Notes: generated from the sequence alone by a model not told the origin. A stretch of 6,406 nucleotides of DNA from an uncultured Collinsella sp. (GCA_902494545.1 CABUTP010000093.1:1-6406), one strand, 5' to 3'; positions 1-6,352 are shown, counted from the first letter of the stretch. Made by a program: numbers and translations.

Positions 1-300
1 ACACCGACGGGATCGTTCTGTACTCTCGTAAAGCCGCAGTTTGAGGCTCCGGCTGCTCTGGTGGGCGAGGGCGGTATCGTGACCGACCCTGTCGTGCGTG
101 TCGACACGCTTGTTGCGGTAATCGAGTTGTTTGCCGCGAAGGGCCTCTTCCCGGTCGACGTGTGCGTGTCGCCCATCCATGGCGCCAAGGGCAACGTTGA
201 GTTTTTCCTGTACGGCACGAGACTTGTCCCCGGCGAGCGCTCCGATGACGAGTTGCAATCCCAGGTATCGGCTTTGAGCGAGAAAGCTGCAACGCTATGA
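1..300 (+). CDS. tlyA: TlyA-family rRNA 2'-O-methyltransferase (haemolysin A family), 3' end only
   Basis: This is the C-terminal ~99 residues of a protein whose start lies before the window; the frame is open from base 1 to the TGA at 298-300. Near the left edge it reads LVKPQFE, the conserved core motif of the TlyA methyltransferase domain carrying a lysine of the proposed catalytic set. A glycine-rich stretch (GEGGIVTDP) and a final SPIHGAKGNVEFFLY segment follow, matching the TlyA C-terminal pattern (SP.xGxxGNxEyfl). In characterised members the enzyme methylates the 2'-OH of cytidines in 16S and 23S rRNA using S-adenosylmethionine and affects capreomycin sensitivity; the haemolysin name is historical. 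The N-terminal S4-like RNA-binding domain is outside the window. Its stop overlaps the nadK start (ATGA), and tlyA-nadK-recN is a known order. The family call is firm; methylation targets here are inferred. Confidence 0.9.
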   Translation, partial: TPTGSFCTLVKPQFEAPAALVGEGGIVTDPVVRVDTLVAVIELFAAKGLFPVDVCVSPIHGAKGNVEFFLYGTRLVPGERSDDELQSQVSALSEKAATL

Positions 301-1157
301 AGGTCTTTCTGGTTCCCAATTACTACAAGCAAGAGGCTGTCGAGAGCGGCCTGATGCTCGAGCTTTGGCTTTCGCGCCAAGGCTATGAGGTCGCATGGGC
401 TGCCGACCAGCGCTCCAAGATTCAGAGCACGCCCGATGTTGACGATGCCGACCTGGTCATTACGCTCGGCGGCGACGGCACGTTGCTGTGCGCCGCCCGT
501 ATCCTCAATTACCGCGAAATTCCCATTTTGGGGCTTTCCTATGGTCACTTGGGCTTTTTGACGGCGGCCAGTCCTGAGGAACGCGATATTTTGCAGGTTG
601 TGAGCGATGCCCTGTCCGGTGAGCTCCACGTGAGCCGCCGCGCCACCATCGCCGCGGATATCGTCTCGGTGCGCGATGACGGCACGAAGGACGTCGTGCG
701 CACGTTTGCCCTCAACGATATGGCGCTCACGCGCGGGCCCCTGTCCGATATGGTCGAGTTTGACATCACGGTTTCCGGCCATCATATCGATCGCCTGCGC
801 GGTGACGGCGTTGTTGTGTCGACGGCGACCGGCTCCACCGGCTATGCGCTGAGCGCCGGCGGCCCTATCGTGAGCCCCGATTACACGGGCATGGTCTGTG
901 TGCCCATCGCGCCGCATACCATTCAGGCTCGCGCCTTCTTGACCTCGCCGAGCGATGTCGTTGAGATCTTTATGTCCGACGACCGCCCGAGTGTGCCTGC
1001 CATCGCCATCGACGGACAGTTTATTACCTGCGACGGCACGGTCGAGAGCGTGGCTGTGCGTCGCGGTCCCGGCGATGTGCTTCTGCTGGATTACGGTCCC
1101 GAGAGCTTCTATAACTCGGTGAGCCGCGTGTTCTATGGAGTGCGCCATGATCGATGA
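297..1157 (+). CDS. nadK: NAD kinase (ATP/polyphosphate-dependent NAD+ phosphorylation)
   Basis: A 286-residue cytosolic protein, close to the usual bacterial NadK length (E. coli about 292). It phosphorylates NAD+ to NADP+, the only known route to NADP. Diagnostic motifs are in the expected order: GGDGT at residues 58-62 (D60 is the general acid/base position in the family), NDMAL at 140-144, GDGVVVSTATGSTGY at about 169-183 (the family's GSTGY nucleotide-binding signature), followed by SAGGPIV. The ATG at 297 lies inside ATGA, overlapping the tlyA stop by four bases. Only a weak purine run (gagaaag) lies upstream, so translation is probably coupled to tlyA. The 3' end overlaps the chosen recN start by 11 bases. 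The residues look complete and I see no disruption. Phosphoryl-donor preference (ATP or polyphosphate) cannot be read from sequence by eye. Confidence 0.96.
   Translation: MKVFLVPNYYKQEAVESGLMLELWLSRQGYEVAWAADQRSKIQSTPDVDDADLVITLGGDGTLLCAARILNYREIPILGLSYGHLGFLTAASPEERDILQVVSDALSGELHVSRRATIAADIVSVRDDGTKDVVRTFALNDMALTRGPLSDMVEFDITVSGHHIDRLRGDGVVVSTATGSTGYALSAGGPIVSPDYTGMVCVPIAPHTIQARAFLTSPSDVVEIFMSDDRPSVPAIAIDGQFITCDGTVESVAVRRGPGDVLLLDYGPESFYNSVSRVFYGVRHDR
1137..1140 (+). promoter_or_regulatory. Ribosome binding site that decides the recN start
   Basis: GGAG lies six bases upstream of the ATG at 1147 and inside the end of nadK. It overlaps the alternative ATG at 1135, so it cannot serve that start. 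This supports the shorter RecN. Confidence 0.7.
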
Positions 1158-2775
1158 GCTCCAGGTTTCCAACATTGCACTCATTCGCGAGGCGACGTTG
1201 GTTCCGAGCGCGGGTCTAACGGTTCTGACCGGAGAAACCGGTGCCGGTAAGACCGCGCTGCTCTCGGCGCTCAAGCTCATTTTGGGCGAGCGCGCGGATT
1301 CGTCGACCGTGCGCGAGGGCGAGGCGCTTGCCAGCGTCGAGGCGCGCCTGTTCGATGGCCCGCACGACGCGGAGGGCTTCACCGTTCAACGCAGCCTTTC
1401 TGCCGAGGGTCGCAGCCGCGTCAAGATTGACGGCCGCATCGCCAGCGTGCGCGAGCTTTCCGAGCGCGTCGGCGTGATGATGGATCTGTGCGGCCAGCAC
1501 GAGCACCAGCGTTTGCTCGATCCGGCACATCATGTTGCCATGGTTGATGCCTGGGCTGGGCGCGCGGCGCTCGAAGCGCTCGAGAAGTATCGCACTTGCT
1601 TTAAGGCTTCGCGTGCCGCCGCCAAGGAGCTTCGCCGTGTGGAGGAAGCCTCACGCGCGCAGGGGAGTCGCGTCGAGGAAGCGCGTTTTGCCCTCGAGCG
1701 TATCGCCGAGGTCGACCCCAAGCCAGGCGAGTACGAGGAACTCGAGGAGTTGCTGCCGCGCTCGGAGCACGCCGAAGTGCTGGTGGCGACGGCTAACGAG
1801 GCCCATGCCTCCCTTGCTGCCGAAGGGGGTGCGCTCGATGCCGTGAACAGCGCCGTGGCCGAGCTTTCACGCATGGCGACCGTCGATCGCAAACTAGGTG
1901 ACATCGCCGACGCACTTTCGGACGCCTGCATCTCGCTTGAGGATTGCGCCAACGAGCTGCGTGCTTATCGCGATGGCGTTGCGTTTGACCCCCGCGAGCT
2001 GGCTCGTATGCGCGAGCGGTATTCCGACCTCAAGGGCCTGCTGCGCCAGTGGGGCCCCTCCATGGACGACGTGTTTGCCATGCGCGATCGCTCGCAAGAG
2101 CTGTTGTCGCTGGTGGACGATGGTGACGAGCAGATTAGGAAGGCGCGCGAGGCGCTCGGGAGCGCTGAACGCGAGCTTTTTGCTGCCGCCAAGGCACTCA
2201 AGCGTGCGCGCAATACCGCTGCCCCGCGCTTTTGTCACGAGGTGGGTCGTCAGATGGCGCGCCTGGAGATGGGCGGCGCCGAACTCGTCTGGGAGTCGCG
2301 TGATCTTCCCCGCGCCGAGTGGACGCTTGCTGGCCCTTCGAGCTATGAGCTTTTGTATCGCAGCGGCGCCGGATTGACACCTCGTCCCTTGCGCCGCATT
2401 GCTTCGGGCGGCGAGCTGAGCCGCGTCATGCTGGCGAGCAAGGTTGTCCTTGGTAACGCGGATGGCGTGGATACGCTGGTGTTCGACGAGGTTGATGCTG
2501 GCGTCGGCGGCTCTACTGCACGAGCCCTCGCGAGCGTGCTGGCAGATCTCGCCGTTACGCATCAGGTGATTGTCGTAACCCACCTGGCGCAGGTCGCCGT
2601 CATGGCCGACAAGCATTACGTGGTCAGTAAAGAGCCCGGCGACGTTCCCCAAACGCATCTGGACGAGTTGACCGGCGATGCCCGTACCGCAGAGATCGCC
2701 CGTATGCTGAGCGGCGATCAATCCGAGGCAAGCTTGGCCCACGCAAAGCAGATGCTGGAAGAAGCCCGAAGTTAG
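1147..2775 (+). CDS. recN: DNA repair protein RecN (SMC-like ATPase)
   Basis: A 542-residue protein, near the usual ~550. RecN is an SMC-related ATPase that acts early in double-strand-break repair by holding DNA ends or sister chromatids for RecA-dependent recombination. Visible parts: N-terminal half ATPase with Walker A GETGAGKT at 29-36 (K35); the RecN-typical LCGQHEHQRLLDP segment near 116-128; a long charged, Ala/Glu/Arg-rich coiled-coil region at about 140-350; ABC signature ASGGELSR at 419-426; Walker B LVFDEVD with D447/E448; and the switch histidine H479 in VVTHLAQVA. The ATG at 1147 is preferred over an in-frame ATG at 1135. GGAG at 1137-1140 sits six bases before 1147, and the protein then begins MIDELQVSNIALI as the family does. 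It overlaps nadK by 11 bases, so the two are co-transcribed. In many bacteria recN is LexA-controlled; here it has no private promoter that I can see. Confidence 0.95.
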   Translation: MIDELQVSNIALIREATLVPSAGLTVLTGETGAGKTALLSALKLILGERADSSTVREGEALASVEARLFDGPHDAEGFTVQRSLSAEGRSRVKIDGRIASVRELSERVGVMMDLCGQHEHQRLLDPAHHVAMVDAWAGRAALEALEKYRTCFKASRAAAKELRRVEEASRAQGSRVEEARFALERIAEVDPKPGEYEELEELLPRSEHAEVLVATANEAHASLAAEGGALDAVNSAVAELSRMATVDRKLGDIADALSDACISLEDCANELRAYRDGVAFDPRELARMRERYSDLKGLLRQWGPSMDDVFAMRDRSQELLSLVDDGDEQIRKAREALGSAERELFAAAKALKRARNTAAPRFCHEVGRQMARLEMGGAELVWESRDLPRAEWTLAGPSSYELLYRSGAGLTPRPLRRIASGGELSRVMLASKVVLGNADGVDTLVFDEVDAGVGGSTARALASVLADLAVTHQVIVVTHLAQVAVMADKHYVVSKEPGDVPQTHLDELTGDARTAEIARMLSGDQSEASLAHAKQMLEEARS

Positions 2776-2850
2776 AACGATCCGGCGGTGTTGGGGGCAA
2801 AATATCAGTAATCCTTCCTTCGCCACTTGCCTGTCTGGCCCGACCGTCAA

Positions 2851-3000
2851 AAACTATGCCGGTTTACTACGATGAATCGGCATAGCTCGAGCGCATCTGA
2901 AATTGCAAAAAGAAAACCGCAGGTAGAAAGCCTGCGGTTTTCTTTTAAAACGCGATATGCCCACACATTGTGATTTCATCGTAGTATACCGGCATAGTTT
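2851..3000. repeat. 150-bp element bounded by a 26-bp inverted repeat, enclosing a terminator
   Basis: Bases 2851-2876 (starting AAACTATGCCGG) and 2975-3000 (ending CCGGCATAGTTT) are inverted copies, 25 of 26 bases complementary; the one mismatch is in the centre (a at 2987, t-for-a change). The 98-bp interior holds the strong terminator at 2907-2946. The left arm overlaps a smaller palindrome: CTATGCCG at 2854-2861 and CGGCATAG at 2878-2885. The right side has only a degraded equivalent (ATATGCC at 2955-2961). Terminal inverted repeats of this length around a short non-coding core resemble a MITE, or a regulatory repeat element. No clear target-site duplication is visible at the edges. No ORF in it looks protein-coding. 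Mobility or dispersal is inference. Confidence 0.7.
2907..2946. terminator. Bidirectional intrinsic terminator between recN and the RpiR-family gene
   Basis: A perfect 16-bp stem pairs 2908-2923 (AAAAGAAAACCGCAGG) with 2931-2946, with a 7-base loop (TAGAAAG). The GC core is CCGCAGG/CCTGCGG. The outer part is A-rich on the left and T-rich on the right, so a U-tract is made on either strand. Its place between convergent genes (recN ends at 2775, the regulator ends at 3035) fits a shared terminator. Confidence 0.9.
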
Positions 3001-3034
3001 CGTGCGACATGCAACTAACGACTCCCTACAGAGC

Positions 3035-3892
3035 CTATTCCACGACCTTATCCGGCTGGATGAGCTCCTCGTAGTAGCTGATATGCTCGCGCGCGTCCTC
3101 AATTTCGGGCAACAGGAAGTTGTAGATGACCTCGATGATCATCGTGGCGCTCATCTTGGAGAACGCGAAATCGCCCGTTGTCAGCAGTGCCTCGTGATTG
3201 ACGGTATTAAAGGTGTAGTCGGCCAGGCGCGCAAGCGGAGATTTGCTGTCGCTGCTGATGACGACTACAGTGGCGCCGCAGCCGCGAGCCGCTTTTGCCA
3301 TGCGGTTCAGTCGACGCGACTTGCCAGAGTTCGAGATCAGCACGATGACATCACCAGGGCGCAACGTGAGCGCGAAACCAATCGAGGTCTCGCTGATGGT
3401 GCTTGCCATGCAGCGCAGGCCCAGCTGCGAAAACTTAAACGTCGCGTCGAGCGCGACCGCGTTCGTATTGCCCACGGCGGCGAACTCAATAACGCCGGCA
3501 TTTTTAAGTGCGTGCACAACTGCGGCCAGAGTGTCGTGATCAATGCCGTCGATGGTCGCATTAAGCTCACTTACCTTGGCGGCGAGGATATTTTTAAGGC
3601 TCTGCTCCATGTTGTCGAGCGAGACCTCGTCAGTCAGGCCCTCGTTGCGTTGACTCTCCAAGTCGCGCGCCAACGAAAATTGAAAGCTGCGGAAGCTGCC
3701 AAAGCCCAGTTTGCGGCAAAAGCGCGAAACCGTCGCCTCGGACGTGGCAGCGGCTCGTGAGAGCTGAGCGGCCGTCAGGCGCGGCGCCTCGGACTGGTGC
3801 TCCAATATATAGTCGACAATGCGCTGCTCGGAATCGCTGTACCCTTTGTGCGTGCTAATAAGGGAGAGCGCGCTCTTGCTGCTATCGGTCAT
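3035..3892 (-). CDS. MurR/RpiR-family transcriptional regulator (HTH + SIS sugar-phosphate domain)
   Basis: A 285-residue regulator, a usual size for the family. The N-terminal HTH_6 domain (about residues 5-80) contains GYSDSEQRIVDYIL and the helix-turn-helix at about 40-62, with the conserved SEATVSRFCRKLGF recognition segment. A C-terminal SIS domain follows at about 110-240. It shows AAVGNTNAVALD (about 138-149) and ISNSGKS (about 186-192), the signature loop that in SIS proteins holds a phosphosugar. I chose the ATG at 3892 because AGGAG (3903-3899) sits six bases upstream. An in-frame ATG at 3940 would add 16 residues, has no ribosome site, and lies next to a -10-like TATACT. The gene is divergent from a fructose-type PTS gene, so the simple inference is that it senses a sugar phosphate made by that permease and controls it. 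Ligand and sign of control are unknown. It converges on recN across a shared terminator. Confidence 0.92.
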   Translation of the reverse strand: MTDSSKSALSLISTHKGYSDSEQRIVDYILEHQSEAPRLTAAQLSRAAATSEATVSRFCRKLGFGSFRSFQFSLARDLESQRNEGLTDEVSLDNMEQSLKNILAAKVSELNATIDGIDHDTLAAVVHALKNAGVIEFAAVGNTNAVALDATFKFSQLGLRCMASTISETSIGFALTLRPGDVIVLISNSGKSRRLNRMAKAARGCGATVVVISSDSKSPLARLADYTFNTVNHEALLTTGDFAFSKMSATMIIEVIYNFLLPEIEDAREHISYYEELIQPDKVVE

Positions 3893-3898
3893 GGATGG

Positions 3899-3903
3899 CT
3901 CCT
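3899..3903 (-). promoter_or_regulatory. Ribosome binding site that decides the regulator start
   Basis: On the minus strand AGGAG precedes the ATG at 3892 by six bases (CCATCC). The longer alternative start at 3940 has only CCCCCTATACT before it, with no purine-rich site. This favours the shorter 285-residue protein. Confidence 0.75.
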
Positions 3904-3940
3904 GGTTGGCATGAAAATCGGACTCGTTTTGTAATGCCAT

Positions 3941-3946
3941 AGTATA
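3941..3946 (-). promoter_or_regulatory. Possible -10 box of the RpiR-family gene
   Basis: The minus strand reads TATACT here, 4 of 6 bases matching TATAAT. It would place the transcript start near 3934 and give a leader of about 40 bases to the ATG at 3892. At 17-bp spacing the -35 position is TATCTT, a poor match; TTGTAA (3965-3960) is closer to consensus but only 13 bp away. The call rests on the -10 alone. Confidence 0.35.
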
Positions 3947-4102
3947 GGGGGATTTTCAATTACAAGATACACCTTGCCGTTTCAAGTGTTGATGGTAAAC
4001 TTTCACTTACCGTTTACGGTTATGAAAGAACCTTTCACCGGAGAATTGCGCCTTGTCTCTTCTCACGCGGACGGTAGGTTGGTATCTTTCAAGTGTGGAA
4101 AA
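3947..4102. promoter_or_regulatory. Divergent control region with repeated TTTCA motifs and operator-like palindromes
   Basis: Between the regulator and the PTS gene, TTTCA occurs on the plus strand at 3954, 3980, 4001, 4033 and 4087. Two of these are parts of an exact 10-bp direct repeat TTTCAAGTGT (3980-3989 and 4087-4096). At 4023-4037 TGAAAG-AAC-CTTTCA forms a 6+3+6 palindrome, and ACCGT-TT-ACGGT lies at 4009-4020. TGAAA/TTTCA palindromes are a plausible operator type for RpiR-family proteins. A weak plus-strand promoter candidate is TTCTCA (4060-4065), 17 bp, TATCTT (4083-4088). If right, it puts the palindromes just upstream of the PTS promoter. The repeats are seen; their role is inferred. 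Confidence 0.45.
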
Positions 4103-4143
4103 ACGCGCACTGATGCGCGTGTAGGGGAGCGCCCGCGGGCGCT
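4103..4143 (+). other. Two tandem GC-rich hairpins in the PTS gene leader
   Basis: The first hairpin has a perfect 7-bp stem, ACGCGCA (4103-4109) with TGCGCGT (4114-4120), and the tetraloop CTGA. The second is an exact 16-bp palindrome at 4128-4143 (AGCGCCCGCGGGCGCT), which folds as six G/C-rich pairs around CGCG. Neither is followed by a T-run, so they are not intrinsic terminators. The second ends nine bases before the ribosome site, leaving that site free. They could stabilise the mRNA or take part in leader regulation; function is unknown. Confidence 0.55.
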
Positions 4144-4152
4144 GTACTCAAG

Positions 4153-4159
4153 AAGGAGG
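4153..4159 (+). promoter_or_regulatory. Very strong ribosome binding site of the PTS gene
   Basis: AAGGAGG is an exact match to the anti-Shine-Dalgarno core. It ends five bases before the ATG at 4165. Together with the strict codon choice of the gene, it points to high translation. Confidence 0.85.
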
Positions 4160-4164
4160 GACAC

Positions 4165-6174
4165 ATGGCTAAGTTTGACATCATCGCAGCCACCGGTTGC
4201 CCGACCGGCATTGCGCACACCTTCATGGCGAAGGAGGCGCTGGAGAAGGCGGCTGCCGAGCGCGGTCTGACCATTAAGGTTGAGACTCATGGCCAGGTCG
4301 GTGTCGAGAACGAGCTCACCAAGAGTGAGATCGCTGGTGCCAAGGCCGTCGTCGTCGCAGCCGACAAGGATGTCCAGGCGGAGCGTTTCGCCGGTAAGCC
4401 CATGGTTTCCGTTGGTGTTTCCAAGGCCCTGTCCGTCGAGGCTGCCGGCAAGCTGATCGACCGCGCACTCGCCGCCAAGGGCGACGATACGGTTGCCGCT
4501 GCTGCCGATGTCGAGGATGAGGTCGAGGAGAAGGAATCCATCGGCCACATCATCTATAAGCACCTCATGAACGGCGTTAGTCACATGCTGGTCTTCGTCG
4601 TTGCCGGTGGCGTCCTGACCGCCGTTTCGTTCCTGTGGGGCATCACGTCCTTCGATTCGACGGCTGCCGACTACAACAGCTTCGCCGCTATGCTCAAGAT
4701 CATCGGCGGCATTGCCATGAACCTCATGGTTCCCGTGCTTTCCGCCTACATCGCCGAGTCCATCGGCAAGCGCCCGGCACTCGTCCCCGGCTTTGTTGCC
4801 GGTATGATCGCCATCCAGGGCCTGCCCGTTAACGCCGATACCCACATGATCGATGCTGGCGGCACCGGTGTGGGCTTCGGCTTCCTGGGCGGCATTGTCG
4901 GCGGCTTCCTCGCCGGCTATGTCATCCTTCTGCTCGAGAAGGTTTTTGCCAAGCTGCCCAAGAACCTGGACGGCCTCAAGGCCATCTTCCTGTACCCACT
5001 GTTCTCGACTGCTATCGTCGGTTTGGTCATGCTCGGCATCTCTGGCCCCATGGCTGCCATCAACACCGCCATGATGGATTTCCTCAAGGGTCTGTCTGCC
5101 TCTGGCGCTGTTGTCCTGGGTCTTGCTATTGGTTGTATGTGCGCCTTTGACATGGGTGGCCCGGTCAACAAGGCTGCTTACGTCACCGGTACCGCCATGC
5201 TCACCGAGGCCCTGGCTGCTGGTGTCGGCACCGACACCTATAACTTCGGCACCAACTTCATGGCTGCCGTCTCTGCCGCCTGTATCGTTCCGCCGCTGAT
5301 CACCACCTTCGCCGTCATCGTCGGCAAGAAGTATTTCAGCCAGGAGGATCATGACGCCGGTGTCGTCAACCTCATCCTTGGCTGCACCCACATCACCGAG
5401 GGCGCCATTCCGTTCATGACCAAGAACATCTGGCCCGTCATGCCCATCATGATGCTCGGTTCCTCCATCGCCTCGATCCTGACCATTATGTTCAACGTCC
5501 ACGATCCGGCACCCCACGGTGGCTTCCTGGTCCTGCCCGTTGTCGAGAACGGTCCGCTGTGGGTCCTCGCGATCCTCATCGGCGCCGTGGTCGGTGGCAT
5601 CCTGTTCGTTGCCTTCAAGAAGTATGACTTCGAGAAGAACCAGAAGGCCGCTCCTGCCGCTTCCGCTAAGCCGGTCGAGGCTCCCAAGGCCGCTGCCGTC
5701 GAGGCCCCCAAGGCCGAGGCTGCCGACTTCGTGAAGGTCGAGAACGTTTTTGTCGCCGAGAACTTCGCTTCTCGTGACGAGGCCCTGAGCTTTGTCTCCA
5801 ACCAGGCCGTCAAGGCCGGTGTCGCTGGCGACGCCGATGCCGTGATGAACGCCTTCCTGGCTCGCGAGGCCGAGGGCACCACGGGTATGATGGAGGGCTT
5901 CGCTATTCCGCATGCCAAGTCCGATGCCATTACCGAGGCCGCCGTTATCGTCGTCAAGGACGACTCTGGCGTGACCGGTTGGGACACCATGGACGGTGCT
6001 CCCGTCAACGTGGCTATCGCTCTGCTCATCCCCGGTGCCCAGGCCGGCACCACGCACCTCAAGATCCTGTCCAAGGTCGCCGAGGCGCTCATGGACGAGG
6101 GCTTCCGTGCCACCGTCAAGGGTTCCACCGACGCCGCCGAGATCGCCAAGACGATCAACGCCCGTCTGGTCTAA
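4165..6174 (+). CDS. fruA: Fructose-family PTS permease, single-chain EIIB-EIIC-EIIA
   Basis: A 669-residue membrane protein that imports and phosphorylates a sugar, in this family usually fructose to fructose 1-phosphate. EIIB (about 1-100) carries the phosphocysteine C12 in TGCPTGIAHT. An acidic linker (about 105-124) leads to EIIC (about 125-490), which has several hydrophobic, Gly-rich membrane segments and the fructose-EIIC motif ITEGAIPF (E412). An Ala/Pro/Lys linker (about 493-521, with VEAPKA twice) leads to EIIA (about 522-669), with the phosphohistidine H583 in GFAIPHAKSD. The expected relay is HPr to H583 to C12 to sugar. EIIA at the C-terminus differs from the common EIIA-B-C order. 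The gene has a perfect ribosome site, few rare codons (Lys almost all AAG) and its own terminator, suggesting a highly expressed monocistron. The divergent RpiR-type gene is its likely regulator. With no fruK nearby, mannosylglycerate or another ketose cannot be excluded; fruA is a family-level symbol. Confidence 0.92.
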   Translation: MAKFDIIAATGCPTGIAHTFMAKEALEKAAAERGLTIKVETHGQVGVENELTKSEIAGAKAVVVAADKDVQAERFAGKPMVSVGVSKALSVEAAGKLIDRALAAKGDDTVAAAADVEDEVEEKESIGHIIYKHLMNGVSHMLVFVVAGGVLTAVSFLWGITSFDSTAADYNSFAAMLKIIGGIAMNLMVPVLSAYIAESIGKRPALVPGFVAGMIAIQGLPVNADTHMIDAGGTGVGFGFLGGIVGGFLAGYVILLLEKVFAKLPKNLDGLKAIFLYPLFSTAIVGLVMLGISGPMAAINTAMMDFLKGLSASGAVVLGLAIGCMCAFDMGGPVNKAAYVTGTAMLTEALAAGVGTDTYNFGTNFMAAVSAACIVPPLITTFAVIVGKKYFSQEDHDAGVVNLILGCTHITEGAIPFMTKNIWPVMPIMMLGSSIASILTIMFNVHDPAPHGGFLVLPVVENGPLWVLAILIGAVVGGILFVAFKKYDFEKNQKAAPAASAKPVEAPKAAAVEAPKAEAADFVKVENVFVAENFASRDEALSFVSNQAVKAGVAGDADAVMNAFLAREAEGTTGMMEGFAIPHAKSDAITEAAVIVVKDDSGVTGWDTMDGAPVNVAIALLIPGAQAGTTHLKILSKVAEALMDEGFRATVKGSTDAAEIAKTINARLV

Positions 6175-6210
6175 TCCCGCAACTCGCGAGTAACATCGCC
6201 CCTTGTATAT

Positions 6211-6245
6211 AAGGCGGAGACTCCACCAGGAGTCCCCGCCTTTTT
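6211..6245 (+). terminator. Intrinsic terminator of the PTS gene
   Basis: The stem pairs GGCGG (6213-6217) with CCGCC (6236-6240), and GACTCC (6219-6224) with GGAGTC (6229-6234). There is one A/C mismatch and an ACCA loop. Five T residues follow at 6241-6245. It lies about 36 bases after the stop, so the PTS gene appears to be transcribed alone. Confidence 0.88.
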
Positions 6246-6342
6246 CTATCCCTCTCATAAGTTGCGGTGAAATAGGGACTGTTTAAACGATTCAACCCCA
6301 AATCCAGTCCCTATTTCACCGCAACTTAGAAGAAGGGGATAG
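6246..6342. repeat. Long hairpin with a perfect 24-bp inverted repeat (REP/MITE-like)
   Basis: Bases 6258-6281 (starting TAAGTTGCGGTG) and 6305-6328 (ending CACCGCAACTTA) are perfectly complementary over 24 bases, around a 23-base AT-rich centre that includes GTTTAAAC. An outer 7-bp pairing, CTATCCC (6246-6252) with GGGATAG (6336-6342), extends the hairpin past unequal 5- and 7-base internal loops. No T-run follows on either strand, so it is not a terminator. No coding sequence fits inside. A stem this exact, just beyond a gene's terminator, suggests a dispersed palindromic element; its copy number cannot be judged from one window. Confidence 0.75.
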
Positions 6343-6352
6343 CGCGGCCTGT

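Noticed and set aside
1135..1146. Earlier in-frame ATG for recN adding four residues (MECA)
   Set aside because: The GGAG ribosome site overlaps this ATG and is correctly spaced only for 1147; RecN proteins usually begin close to that second methionine.
1894..2850. A 318-codon minus-strand open frame opposite recN
   Set aside because: It lies antisense to the conserved RecN C-terminal ATPase, has no recognisable family motifs, and follows from GC-rich codon structure.
2851..3000. CRISPR array or direct-repeat array
   Set aside because: The repeats are inverted, only two in number, and flank a terminator. There are no regularly spaced direct repeats and no cas genes.
2957..3760. A 267-codon plus-strand open frame opposite the RpiR-family gene
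   Set aside because: The minus-strand reading has clear HTH and SIS motifs and a good ribosome site; the plus-strand reading has neither.
3893..3940. Earlier in-frame ATG for the RpiR-family gene adding 16 residues
   Set aside because: There is no ribosome site before 3940 and it abuts a -10-like TATACT, so it may not even be in the transcript. The extra residues do not resemble the family.
3947..4164. Riboswitch or BglG-type antiterminator in the PTS leader
   Set aside because: I could not match the leader to a known riboswitch core, and no terminator with a T-run precedes the gene, which antitermination would need.
4063..6258. A 731-codon open frame on the minus strand, opposite the PTS gene
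   Set aside because: It is the mirror of a strongly codon-biased gene that almost never uses TTA, CTA or TCA. The translation is a Gly/Asp/His-rich string without recognisable domains, while the plus strand encodes a complete PTS protein with catalytic residues and a perfect ribosome site.
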